Below, one piece after another: positions 33,116 through 41,174 of a DNA stretch of 64,000 nucleotides. This stretch comes from Keratinibaculum paraultunense (GTDB lineage Bacteria; Bacillota; Clostridia; Tissierellales; Tepidimicrobiaceae). The position numbers were made by a program, and so were the translations under genes. Numbering within the stretch: the first letter of the stretch is position 1; the number at the start of each line of letters is the position of its first letter. The DNA is taken from NCBI RefSeq assembly GCF_016767175.1, contig NZ_CP068564.1, forward strand, positions 1,302,001 to 1,366,000, in the 5' to 3' direction. The notes beneath the pieces were generated by a model, which was given only the letters and a program-made list of their open reading frames with translations, was not told the DNA's origin and did not search any database.

Positions 33116-33916
33116 TTGAAAAAATTTATATCAATTATCGGGATACTCATTTTGTCTTTAAGCTTATTAACTGCTTGTAATCGAAAAAATGTTGATGAAA
33201 ATTTAATTAGAATAGGGGTTTCTCCAAAGCCCCATAGAGAAATAATTGAATTAGTTAAAGAAGACTTAGAAAAAGAAGGCATAAAAATAGAAATTATAGA
33301 GTTCACTGATTATATAAAACCAAACTTAGCACTAGCAGAAGGAGAATTAGATGCTAATTTCTTTCAACATGAACCTTATATGAAAGAATTTAGAGAAGAA
33401 AAAAATATTGATATTATATCTATTGGTGGAGTTCACATAGAACCTATGGGGCTTTACTCATCAAAATATGATAGTATAGACGAATTAAAAGATGGTAGTG
33501 AAATAGCTATACCTAATGATCCTACTAATGGCGGTAGAGCATTATTATTACTTGAAAAACATGGCTTAATTAAATTAAAAAACAATGATAGTATATTAGT
33601 CACAGAAAATGATATTGAAGAAAATCCTAAAAATTTGAAGATTACTCCTTTAGAAGCTGCATCTCTTCCAAGAATACTAAAGGATGTAGACGGTGCTGTA
33701 ATAAATGGCAATTATGCTTTAGAAGCAGGTCTTATTCCAACTAGAGATGCTCTTATTATAGAGGATAAGGATTCACCTTATGCAAATATTATAGCCATAA
33801 GAAAAGGAGAAGAAAATCAAGAAAGATTCATTAAGCTAATGGAAGCACTAAGAAGCGATAAAGTTCGAGCTTTCATTGAAAAAGAATATGAAGGAGGAGT
33901 TATACCAGCTTTTTAA
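33116..33916 (+). CDS. metQ: Methionine-binding lipoprotein
   Basis: The TTG start follows AAGGGGGAATTAAA. The N-terminus is a lipoprotein signal (FISIIGILILSLSLLTAC, lipobox LLTAC with Cys21). The mature NlpA/MetQ domain has IRIGVSPKPHREIIELVK, EGELDANFFQHEPYM, IGGVHIEPMGLYSSK, IPNDPTNGGRALLLL and VINGNYALEAGL. It captures methionine outside the cell for MetNI. The length of 266 residues is normal. Confidence 0.96.
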   Translation: MKKFISIIGILILSLSLLTACNRKNVDENLIRIGVSPKPHREIIELVKEDLEKEGIKIEIIEFTDYIKPNLALAEGELDANFFQHEPYMKEFREEKNIDIISIGGVHIEPMGLYSSKYDSIDELKDGSEIAIPNDPTNGGRALLLLEKHGLIKLKNNDSILVTENDIEENPKNLKITPLEAASLPRILKDVDGAVINGNYALEAGLIPTRDALIIEDKDSPYANIIAIRKGEENQERFIKLMEALRSDKVRAFIEKEYEGGVIPAF

Positions 33917-33926
33917 TAAACTTATA

Positions 33927-33960
33927 TAAGGCGGACTTTTATCCGCCTTATGTTTTATTT
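33927..33960 (+). terminator. Terminator of metNIQ
   Basis: TAAGGCGGA and TCCGCCTTA form the stem, followed by TGTTTTATTT, 10 bp after the metQ stop. It may also serve the convergent HD-domain gene. Confidence 0.85.
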
Positions 33961-33968
33961 AAAATCAG

Positions 33969-34562
33969 CTATTCCCTAAGTATATAACCCCTATCATAAG
34001 CATCTTCTATCATGTTTTTAGTAAAATTCCACAATATATTCGAAGATTCCTTTAATGGAGCAATTCTTTTGTATATATCCTTTTTTGATACATTAAACTT
34101 TTTCCAAGTTCCTCCATCTGAAAAATAATTGTTTAAAAAAGGTTGTAATCTATCCATAGAAGCTGCAAACAATGCTTCATTGGTCTTCATCTCCTCAAAT
34201 TCTTCCCAAAGTTTTCTTAATTCTCTACCTTTATCTTCATCTAACATTCCAAAAATTTTATAAGCAGCCTTAGTTTCTCTTTCCTTTTTATCTTTATTTC
34301 CCTCTACATCATAACAAAAAGTGTCTCCTGCATATATTTCTACCAAATCATGAATTAACAACATTTTTATTACTTTGCATACATCTATTTCTTCATTGGC
34401 ATATTCAGACAGTATCATTGCCATCACAGAAATATGCCATGAATGTTCTGCATCATTCTCCCTTTTTGATTTATCAATCAATGTAGTTTGTCTTAAAATA
34501 GTTTTCATCTTATCCAATTCTACAATAAATTCTATATCTTTCAATAATCTATCATTATTCAA
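33969..34562 (-). CDS. HD-domain phosphohydrolase (YfbR-like nucleotidase)
   Basis: The TTG start follows GGGAGATGATATT. The 197-residue protein shows the HD metal ligands in order: AEHSWHISVMA (His), LLIHDLVEIYAGD (His-Asp) and SMDRLQPFLNNY (Asp). This is the arrangement of HD_3 proteins related to 5'-deoxynucleotidase YfbR. It probably removes phosphate from a nucleoside monophosphate; the substrate is not known. It stands alone between two terminators. Confidence 0.85.
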   Translation of the reverse strand: MNNDRLLKDIEFIVELDKMKTILRQTTLIDKSKRENDAEHSWHISVMAMILSEYANEEIDVCKVIKMLLIHDLVEIYAGDTFCYDVEGNKDKKERETKAAYKIFGMLDEDKGRELRKLWEEFEEMKTNEALFAASMDRLQPFLNNYFSDGGTWKKFNVSKKDIYKRIAPLKESSNILWNFTKNMIEDAYDRGYILRE

Positions 34563-34661
34563 AATATCATCTCCCTATAATTTTATTAAATATATTATTA
34601 CCATATTAGTGTAACATATTTTTATAAATTGCGTAAATAATAAATAAAAGGAGGGATTTTT

Positions 34662-34865
34662 GTGGATAATAAAAATTGTAAGCAAAAACCCATTATTAAA
34701 ACTAATATAGGCTACCAAATGTATAGAGAACCTAAAAATTTAAATACAACCACCGATGCTTTTTATAATGTAGAAAAAAGAAAACCTAATACCAATGTAG
34801 CTATTCCTACATTAGATGCTATTATTGAAGCTAAGGAATGGGTAGATGATATCAATAGAAAATGA
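34662..34865 (+). CDS. DUF3787-type small protein
   Basis: The GTG start is preceded by GGAGGG with a 6-base gap. The 67-residue protein ends NTNVAIPTLDAIIEAKEWVD, resembling the short conserved block of DUF3787 proteins found in clostridia (an IPxxxxxxxAKxWVD pattern). It has no membrane segment. The function is unknown. It converges on PEP synthase and shares a terminator with it. Confidence 0.7.
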   Translation: MDNKNCKQKPIIKTNIGYQMYREPKNLNTTTDAFYNVEKRKPNTNVAIPTLDAIIEAKEWVDDINRK

Positions 34866-34883
34866 TATTGAGAAAAACAGTAA

Positions 34884-34914
34884 AAACAGTGTGGTAAATT
34901 CATCCACACTGTTT
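34884..34914. terminator. Terminator between the DUF3787 gene and PEP synthase
   Basis: AAACAGTGTGG and CCACACTGTTT form an 11-bp stem with a 9-base loop. A T-rich stretch follows on the minus strand, and the hairpin lies between two converging genes. Confidence 0.75.
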
Positions 34915-34961
34915 CCAAGTTTACTTGAGTCACTTTTTACAAAATCTATTAATGATTTTGT

Positions 34962-37310
34962 TTATAGACTTCTAATTTTATTTAAAATCATCCTTTGCTC
35001 AACAGAAGCAACTAACCTTCTAGTATAAGCCACTGTATCTGGATTTACACTTATACTATCTATACCTTCTTGAACTAAAAACTCTGCAAATTCTGGGTAT
35101 TGAGAAGGTCCTTGCCCACATATGGATATGGTCTTTCCATATTTATGTGCTGCTTTTATTAATATAGATATGGCTCTTTTAACTGCTTCATTTCTTTCAT
35201 CAAAATATCCCATATTATTTAAAATACCCGAATCTCTATCTGCACCCATTATCAACTGAGTTAAATCATTGCTTCCAATACTGAATCCATCTACCATTTG
35301 AGCAAACTCTTCGGCTTCAAATACAACTGAAGGCACTTCTGCCATTATCCATATTTTAAAGTTGTTATCTTGTACCAATCCCTCTTCAGCCATTATTTCT
35401 TTAACCTTTTCAAGCTCCCATGTAGTCCTAACAAAAGGAAGCATAGCCCATACATTAGTTAAGCCATATTCTTCCCTTACTTTTTTCAAAGCTCTACATT
35501 CTAGCCTAAATCCTTCTTCATAATCAGGAGAAATATAACGAGAAACTCCTCTCCAGCCTATCATTGGATTATTCTCTATTGGCTCTACCTCTTCCCCACC
35601 TTTTAATCCTCTAAATTCGTTAGTTCTAAAATCTGATAATCTAACCACTATAGGTTTTGGATATATTTCCTGAGCAACCATCATAATACCTTCTGCCATT
35701 TTATCTATTAAAAGTTGCCCTTGATTAGTTTTTACTAAGTACATAGGATGAGCTCCTACCATGTTGGTAAATATAAACTCTGTTCTCATAAGCCCTATTC
35801 CATCAAAAGGTAAATTTTTATATCTACCAATTATAGATGGTTCTCCTAAATTCATATATATCTTTGTAGCTGTAACTGGAGCCAATTGATTTATTATGCC
35901 TTCATCTATAATGCCTTGTGAAACAGTTGCTTTCTTTTCTTCTTCTTGTAAAACTACACCTTCATATACTACACCTCTAGTTGCATCTACCGTAACTTCC
36001 ATATCTTCTTTTAATACTTGACTAGCATCTTTAGCTCCTACTATACAAGGAATACCTAGTTCTCTAGAAACTATAGCTGCATGACAAGTTCTACCACCTT
36101 CATCAGTCACTACTGCACTAGCCCTTCTCATAGCAGGTACCATATCAGGATTGGTCATTATTGTAACCAATACATCTCCTTCTTCTACTCTTGATATTTC
36201 AGATATATCTTTAATGTTTTTAACTTTTCCACTAGCAATTCCTGGTGATGCTGGCAAACCTCTAACTAACATTTTTAGTTCCTTTTCTTGTTCCATTTTT
36301 TCCACCTTAGTATCTCCTTTCAAAGTAGTTATTGGTCTTGATTGAAGTATATATAATTTATTTGTATCTTCATCAAATCCCCATTCTATATCTTGAGAAC
36401 TACCATACATATTTTCAATCCTTATTCCATATTCAGCTAATAGTATAATTTCATCATCTTCTAAACACTGTTTGGTGATATACTCATGCCCTAAATAATC
36501 CCCTACATTAACTTCAACAGTACCTATTCCATCTTCTTTTTTTACTACCATTACAATTTTTTCAGCAATATGCTTTTCTATTATTTCTTTTTTGTTTTTA
36601 TCAACTATATACTCATCAGGAGTTACCGCTCCAGAAACTATCGCTTCTCCCAAACCCCAACTTGCATTTATCATAATTTCATCAGTATTGTTGTTTATTG
36701 GATTTGCAGTAAACATTACCCCTGATTTTCGACTATTTACCATTTTCTGTACTACAGCAGATAAACTAACTTCAAAATGGTCAAATCCATGATTTTCTCT
36801 ATAATAAATAGCCCTTGCTGTCCATAGAGAAGCCCAACATTTTCTTACATGATTTAATAATTCTTCGCCTCCTTTTATATGAAGATAAGTATCCTGTTGC
36901 CCTGCAAAAGAAGCTTCTGGTAAATCTTCAGCTGTAGCGGAGGATCTAACAGCAACTTCTGCATTTTCCACTCCAATTTTTTTATTTAACATATCGTATG
37001 CAGATATTATTTCCTCAGCCAAATCTTTAGGAATTTGAGATTCCTTTATAATCTTTTGTATTTGAGAACTGGCTTTTTGTAATTCTATAGAATCTTCTAC
37101 ATCTAAATTTTCAATATTTGCTTTTATTTTATTGCCTAAATCTTCTGCCTTTATAAAATAATTATAAGCTTCAGCAGTTACACAAAATCCTGGTGGAACA
37201 TCTAAGCCTTGTTGAGTAAGTTCTCCTAAATTAGCTCCTTTACCTCCTACTATCGGTATATCTTCTTTTCCAATTTCATCAAACCATTTAATATACTTAA
37301 ATTTTCCCAT
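34962..37310 (-). CDS. ppsA: Phosphoenolpyruvate synthase
   Basis: The ATG at 37310 is chosen over 37325 because GGGAGGTATATAT precedes it; this gives 782 residues, the usual length. Domains: N-terminal ATP-grasp (about 1-330; VGGKGANLGEL, VRSSATAEDLPEASFAGQQD), central phosphohistidine domain (about 350-450; GGRTCHAAIVSRELGIPCIV with the catalytic His) and a C-terminal PEP-binding barrel (about 470-780; GLMRTEFIF, GSNDLTQLIMGADRDSG, ICGQGPSQYPEF). It makes PEP from pyruvate and ATP (with AMP and Pi) for gluconeogenesis. It appears monocistronic. Confidence 0.96.
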   Translation of the reverse strand: MGKFKYIKWFDEIGKEDIPIVGGKGANLGELTQQGLDVPPGFCVTAEAYNYFIKAEDLGNKIKANIENLDVEDSIELQKASSQIQKIIKESQIPKDLAEEIISAYDMLNKKIGVENAEVAVRSSATAEDLPEASFAGQQDTYLHIKGGEELLNHVRKCWASLWTARAIYYRENHGFDHFEVSLSAVVQKMVNSRKSGVMFTANPINNNTDEIMINASWGLGEAIVSGAVTPDEYIVDKNKKEIIEKHIAEKIVMVVKKEDGIGTVEVNVGDYLGHEYITKQCLEDDEIILLAEYGIRIENMYGSSQDIEWGFDEDTNKLYILQSRPITTLKGDTKVEKMEQEKELKMLVRGLPASPGIASGKVKNIKDISEISRVEEGDVLVTIMTNPDMVPAMRRASAVVTDEGGRTCHAAIVSRELGIPCIVGAKDASQVLKEDMEVTVDATRGVVYEGVVLQEEEKKATVSQGIIDEGIINQLAPVTATKIYMNLGEPSIIGRYKNLPFDGIGLMRTEFIFTNMVGAHPMYLVKTNQGQLLIDKMAEGIMMVAQEIYPKPIVVRLSDFRTNEFRGLKGGEEVEPIENNPMIGWRGVSRYISPDYEEGFRLECRALKKVREEYGLTNVWAMLPFVRTTWELEKVKEIMAEEGLVQDNNFKIWIMAEVPSVVFEAEEFAQMVDGFSIGSNDLTQLIMGADRDSGILNNMGYFDERNEAVKRAISILIKAAHKYGKTISICGQGPSQYPEFAEFLVQEGIDSISVNPDTVAYTRRLVASVEQRMILNKIRSL

Positions 37311-37404
37311 ATATATACCTCCCATATTCGTATTTGTATGTATTTATTATAGCATATTTATAGAAATGTGCTATACTTTTTAATATTTTTTTTATAAAAA
37401 AGAA

Positions 37405-37427
37405 AATCCCGCAATAAACACGGGATT
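37405..37427 (-). terminator. Terminator overlapping the stop codon of the 67-residue protein gene
   Basis: AATCCCG and CGGGATT pair, followed on the minus strand by TTCTTTTTT. The first arm overlaps the TAA of the gene at 37426. Confidence 0.75.
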
Positions 37428-37629
37428 AAAATGTACCACAATTACATAACAAAATTACCAATAATAGGAAGAAAAACAGTATAGAATCATCGCTTCTATT
37501 AGACCAACATTCATTATTAAATAAAATTATTAACAACAGAAAAAAGAACAAAAACTCATCATTTATTCCTCCTAGAATACCTCCAAAACAATCTCTCCTA
37601 TCACCCATTACATTAGCATTCTCTACCAT
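37426..37629 (-). CDS. Small hydrophobic protein with two FFFLLL(I/V)ILL segments
   Basis: The 67-residue protein has a polar start (MVENANVMGDRRDCFGG) and two very similar hydrophobic segments, EFLFFFLLLIILFNNECW and ILFFFLLLVILLCNCG. A polar NRSDDS stretch joins them. AAGGGGGTTATTTA precedes the ATG. Tiny glycine/cysteine-tinged hydrophobic proteins of this kind are frequent in spore formers and are often spore-associated (compare YjcZ-like proteins), but I cannot assign a family. A similar gene follows at 37737. Confidence 0.65.
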   Translation of the reverse strand: MVENANVMGDRRDCFGGILGGINDEFLFFFLLLIILFNNECWSNRSDDSILFFFLLLVILLCNCGTF

Positions 37630-37713
37630 TAAATAACCCCCTTATAATTATACTCTCAATGTATACTATGATAGGAATTTATTTATTGTGACTCTTTTAT
37701 TGGTAAATTTTAT

Positions 37714-37745
37714 AAAAAATAGATAGCATATGCTATCTATTTTTT
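37714..37745. terminator. Palindromic terminator overlapping the stop codon of the 55-residue protein gene
   Basis: The stretch is a perfect palindrome centred at GCATATGC, with arms ATAGATAGCAT and ATGCTATCTAT flanked by A6 and T6. The TAG stop of the gene at 37737 lies inside the first arm as read on the minus strand. Confidence 0.75.
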
Positions 37746-37904
37746 CCTTGAAAACCCTCCTATTAATAATATTATCGGGAATATGAATAATATATCCATA
37801 TCAAAGCCTTTTTTACATCCATCTCCAAATAATAATATTAATATAAGTAGCAAGAGTATATAACCACTATCTTTATAAATAAATCCTTGTGATAGTTCTC
37901 CCAC
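37737..37904 (-). CDS. Small hydrophobic protein (55 residues, GTG start)
   Basis: A GTG at 37904 follows GGAGGGATTATT and opens a 55-codon frame. The product has a polar N-terminus (MGELSQGFIYKDSG), a first helix (YILLLLILILLFGDGC), a short basic link (KKGFDMD) and a second helix (ILFIFPIILLIGGF), ending SRKK. It shares the two-helix hydrophobic layout of the neighbouring 67-residue protein and also ends in a terminator. The family is unknown; spore association is a guess. Confidence 0.6.
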   Translation of the reverse strand: MGELSQGFIYKDSGYILLLLILILLFGDGCKKGFDMDILFIFPIILLIGGFSRKK

Positions 37905-37959
37905 AATAATCCCTCCTAAAATCTACTTTAATATATAATATTCAGTAAATAGTTTTAGG

Positions 37960-38496
37960 TTACAAATTTTGTTGAAGTCCAACTATGGATTTTGTGGAAA
38001 TATTATTTCTATCTATCTTAAGAAACTCTATAGCTTTCCTTAAATCCTCTTCTTTCTCTACTTCTATTTCCATGTAAGGATAAGGATAAGTATTTTCATC
38101 CCATCTATCTAAATCAAATCTTATACCTTCGTACATATAAGAGGTTCTATATTTAGACCCTTTTCCTATTTCATAATATCTTAATCTTTCAAGAATTGAT
38201 ATCATGGCATATTTATTATCTATCTCAGTAGTAGTTTCTATGTTTTGCCTAGTATTTTTATTACCTATATTTTGCTTCAAAGTCAAATTAATATGAACTT
38301 CATCTGTCAATAAATCCTTAATCTCTCTTATCCTTAAATAGCCATTTAGACAATTGTAAATATATTTATCCTTAGAATCAAATATAGTATTAATTTGATA
38401 TTCTTTTGCAACTAATTTAGCCCCTAGTTTTAATAACCTTTCTTCCATTTCATCTAAATCAACATTTAAAACTTTAACTTCTATTTCTTTTGCCAT
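37960..38496 (-). CDS. CYTH-domain protein (triphosphate tunnel enzyme)
   Basis: The 178-residue protein begins with the CYTH signature EIEVKV (ExExK). It continues with alternating basic and acidic strands (YLRIREI, INLTLKQN, RFDLDRW, YMEIEVEKEEDLRKAI) that line the triphosphate tunnel. Members act as adenylate cyclase class IV, thiamine triphosphatase or inorganic triphosphatase; the substrate cannot be decided here. Its start overlaps the nagA stop by 16 bp, so it is in the nag operon or coupled to it. Confidence 0.88.
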   Translation of the reverse strand: MAKEIEVKVLNVDLDEMEERLLKLGAKLVAKEYQINTIFDSKDKYIYNCLNGYLRIREIKDLLTDEVHINLTLKQNIGNKNTRQNIETTTEIDNKYAMISILERLRYYEIGKGSKYRTSYMYEGIRFDLDRWDENTYPYPYMEIEVEKEEDLRKAIEFLKIDRNNISTKSIVGLQQNL

Positions 38497-39641
38497 ATTA
38501 TATTACCTCCTATTATAGAGGCTCTAATATTCATATTTTTATCCATCAAAAGTAAATCTGCATCTTTGCCTATTTCTATACTTCCTTTATGTTTATCGAA
38601 GCCTAATGCCTTAGCTGGTATTAAGCTAGCCATTCTTATAGCATGATGAATTGGTATATTTAATATATGAACCATATTATATACTGCATCCCTTAAATTA
38701 AGGGTAGAGCCTGCTAAACTTCCATTTTCCAATCGGGCAGCACCATTCTTTACTATTACTTTCTGCCCTCCCAATTCATAATCTCCATCTTCTAAACCAG
38801 CAGCTCTCATAGCATCAGAAATCAATATTATTTTATCTATTCCCTTCATTTTTATAGCCATATTAACTGCAGCATCATGTAAATGAATCCTATCATAGAT
38901 TAATTCACAATATACCCTATCATCTATCAATGCAGCTCCTATAATTCCTGGTTCTCTATGGGTAAAACTTCTCATACCATTGTATAAATGAGTAGCCACA
39001 GTTGCACCATGATTTATCGCCATTTTAGTTTCTTCAAAAGTTCCATTACTATGGGCCATAGCTACAATTATACCTTTGGATTTTAAATAGGATATAATAT
39101 TAAGGGATCCTTTTTTTTCAGGGGCTAAAGATACCATCTTCAGTTTTCCTTTAGATACTTCAATTATTTTTTTAATATCATCTACATTAGGTTCTTTTAT
39201 ATATTTAGCTGGTTGGGCGCCTTTTTTTTCCATGGAAAAAAAAGGTCCTTCTAAATGAATTCCTAATAGTTGAGATTTATCTTTCTTGTTTTTATATTGA
39301 ACCATATTTTCACAAGCTTTAATCATGTTTTCATAGGAAGATGTAATTATAGTGCCTAAAAAGGATGTAACTCCATTTTTTATATGAAATTCTGCCATCT
39401 TATCTAAAGCCTCTTCAGTACCATCCATTACATCATAACCTGAATTACCATGATTGTGGATATCTATAAAGCCAGGAGTTAAAAACTGTCCTTTCCCATC
39501 AATTATTTCATTAGATTCCACTTCATTTAATCCATTTTTTTGATCAATATTTTTAATTATACCTTCTTCTATTAAAACTTCTCCTTCATATATAACATCA
39601 AAAGGTGTAATTATATTTACATTTTTTATGATAGTTTTCAT
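38481..39641 (-). CDS. nagA: N-acetylglucosamine-6-phosphate deacetylase
   Basis: The 386-residue amidohydrolase has the family motifs PGFIDIHNHGNSGYDVMDGT, LGIHLEGPFF, VAMAHSNGTFEETK, ATHLYNGMR and LISDAMRAAG with the metal-binding His and catalytic Asp. It removes acetate from GlcNAc-6-phosphate to give glucosamine-6-phosphate, the substrate of NagB encoded 25 bp upstream in the same operon. The length is typical. Confidence 0.95.
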   Translation of the reverse strand: MKTIIKNVNIITPFDVIYEGEVLIEEGIIKNIDQKNGLNEVESNEIIDGKGQFLTPGFIDIHNHGNSGYDVMDGTEEALDKMAEFHIKNGVTSFLGTIITSSYENMIKACENMVQYKNKKDKSQLLGIHLEGPFFSMEKKGAQPAKYIKEPNVDDIKKIIEVSKGKLKMVSLAPEKKGSLNIISYLKSKGIIVAMAHSNGTFEETKMAINHGATVATHLYNGMRSFTHREPGIIGAALIDDRVYCELIYDRIHLHDAAVNMAIKMKGIDKIILISDAMRAAGLEDGDYELGGQKVIVKNGAARLENGSLAGSTLNLRDAVYNMVHILNIPIHHAIRMASLIPAKALGFDKHKGSIEIGKDADLLLMDKNMNIRASIIGGNIIWQKK

Positions 39642-39666
39642 AATATCTCCTTCTTAATTACATTTT

Positions 39667-40392
39667 TTACCCATTATAAGCTTCTTTATCAACAATAACA
39701 GTAACGTCTGAATGTAATAGTAGCATACTTGCTGGTAAATATGTTGTTATTTTATCACCTTTTAATAATTTTTTTATAACTTCTGATTTTCTTTTACCAT
39801 TAGCTAACAAAATTATCTTTTTAGCTTTCATAATAGTACCAATTCCCATGGAAATAGCCTTAGTAGGCACTTCATCTATGGAATCAAAAAATCTAGAGTT
39901 AGCTTCAATAGTAGATTGAGTCAAATTAACTACACTTGTTCCTACATTTAATTCCTTATCCGGCTCATTAAAAGCAATATGTCCATTTTCTCCGATACCT
40001 AATATTTGAACATCTATACCTCCTTTTTTCTCTATTAATTTATCATATTCTTTACAATGCCTTTCCAAATCTTCAGCTTTACCATTAGGTATAAAAGTAT
40101 TATCCATATTTATATTTACATGATTAAAGAATATATCCTTCATAAAGTAATGATAGCTATTAGGATGGTTCTCATCTAATCCCACATATTCATCTAAATT
40201 AAATGTGGTTACTTTAGAAAAATCCAATCCTTCTTCTTTATGCATTCTAATTAGTTCCTTATACATACCAACAGGGGTACTACCAGTTGCTAAACCTAGT
40301 ACTATATTAGGTTTTTTATTTATCTCTTCTTTTATCATATTTGCTGCTTCTTTACTCATTTTTTCATAATCATCTTTAACAATTACCTTCAT
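39667..40392 (-). CDS. nagB: Glucosamine-6-phosphate deaminase
   Basis: The 241-residue protein has LGLATGSTPVGMYKELIRMH (substrate loop), TTFNLDEYVGLDENHPNSYH (catalytic Asp, with His in the HPNS region), and ILGIGENGHIAFNEP. It converts glucosamine-6-phosphate to fructose-6-phosphate and ammonia. TAGGAGGTAATACTT precedes the ATG. It precedes nagA; no GntR-type regulator or GlcNAc PTS permease is seen in this window. Confidence 0.95.
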   Translation of the reverse strand: MKVIVKDDYEKMSKEAANMIKEEINKKPNIVLGLATGSTPVGMYKELIRMHKEEGLDFSKVTTFNLDEYVGLDENHPNSYHYFMKDIFFNHVNINMDNTFIPNGKAEDLERHCKEYDKLIEKKGGIDVQILGIGENGHIAFNEPDKELNVGTSVVNLTQSTIEANSRFFDSIDEVPTKAISMGIGTIMKAKKIILLANGKRKSEVIKKLLKGDKITTYLPASMLLLHSDVTVIVDKEAYNG

Positions 40393-40408
40393 AAGTATTA
40401 CCTCCTAA

Positions 40409-41092
40409 TTATAATATTTTTTTAGGTACAAAATTTATATAATCACTAGAAACACAATAAAATTGTATTCCTTGGATAATATCTTCAACTACAAATCTAT
40501 GCCCTTCTGCATGAAGATGACCATATACGCAAATATCTACATCATATCTTGCCATTAAATCTACAAATTCATTAGGACTCAAATCCATATTAAATGGAGG
40601 ATAGTGTAGCATAGCAATCTTTATATCTACATTTTTATTTATAGTGTCTAATGATAACTTTAGTCTATTTAATTCCCTATTAAATATTTTTTTATCATGA
40701 TCATCAAAATCTTCTGCATCTTCTGATATCCATCCCCTAGTTCCTCCTATACCAATGTTTTGGTATATAAAACTTGTATTTTGCAGAAAAGTTATAGTAT
40801 TTAAATTTAACTCCTTTAATTTTTTAGGACCCTCCCACCAATAATCATGATTTCCCTTAATAATTATTTTTTGCCCTGGCAACTCATCTATTTTTCTTAA
40901 ATCTTTATAAGCCTCATCCAATTTTAATGCCCAAGATATATCTCCTGGTAAAAGTACCAAATCTTCTTCATCTATCAATTTAATCCAATTGTTAAATATC
41001 TTTTCTTCATGATCAATCCACTTTGCTCCAAATATATCCATGGGCTTTTCTTTTGAATGATCCAAATGTAAATCTCCTATTGCGTATATCAA
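40409..41092 (-). CDS. Calcineurin-like metallophosphoesterase
   Basis: The TTG at 41092 is preferred because GAGGTGATG stands five bases before it; a GTG at 41101 and ATG at 41098 overlap that site. The roughly 227-residue protein has the metal-binding blocks GDLHLDHSK, LPGDISWAL, IKGNHDYWW, AMLHYPPF and VYGHLHAEGH. It is a dinuclear-metal phosphoesterase of unknown substrate. It is close to nagB (16 bp), possibly by chance. Confidence 0.85.
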   Translation of the reverse strand: MIYAIGDLHLDHSKEKPMDIFGAKWIDHEEKIFNNWIKLIDEEDLVLLPGDISWALKLDEAYKDLRKIDELPGQKIIIKGNHDYWWEGPKKLKELNLNTITFLQNTSFIYQNIGIGGTRGWISEDAEDFDDHDKKIFNRELNRLKLSLDTINKNVDIKIAMLHYPPFNMDLSPNEFVDLMARYDVDICVYGHLHAEGHRFVVEDIIQGIQFYCVSSDYINFVPKKIL

Positions 41093-41174
41093 ATGCATCA
41101 CCTCATTGATGTTAAAGTTTAACTTTAAGCTTCCAATGGCTTATATACTGTTTTCTAACACTTAATGTTATAGA

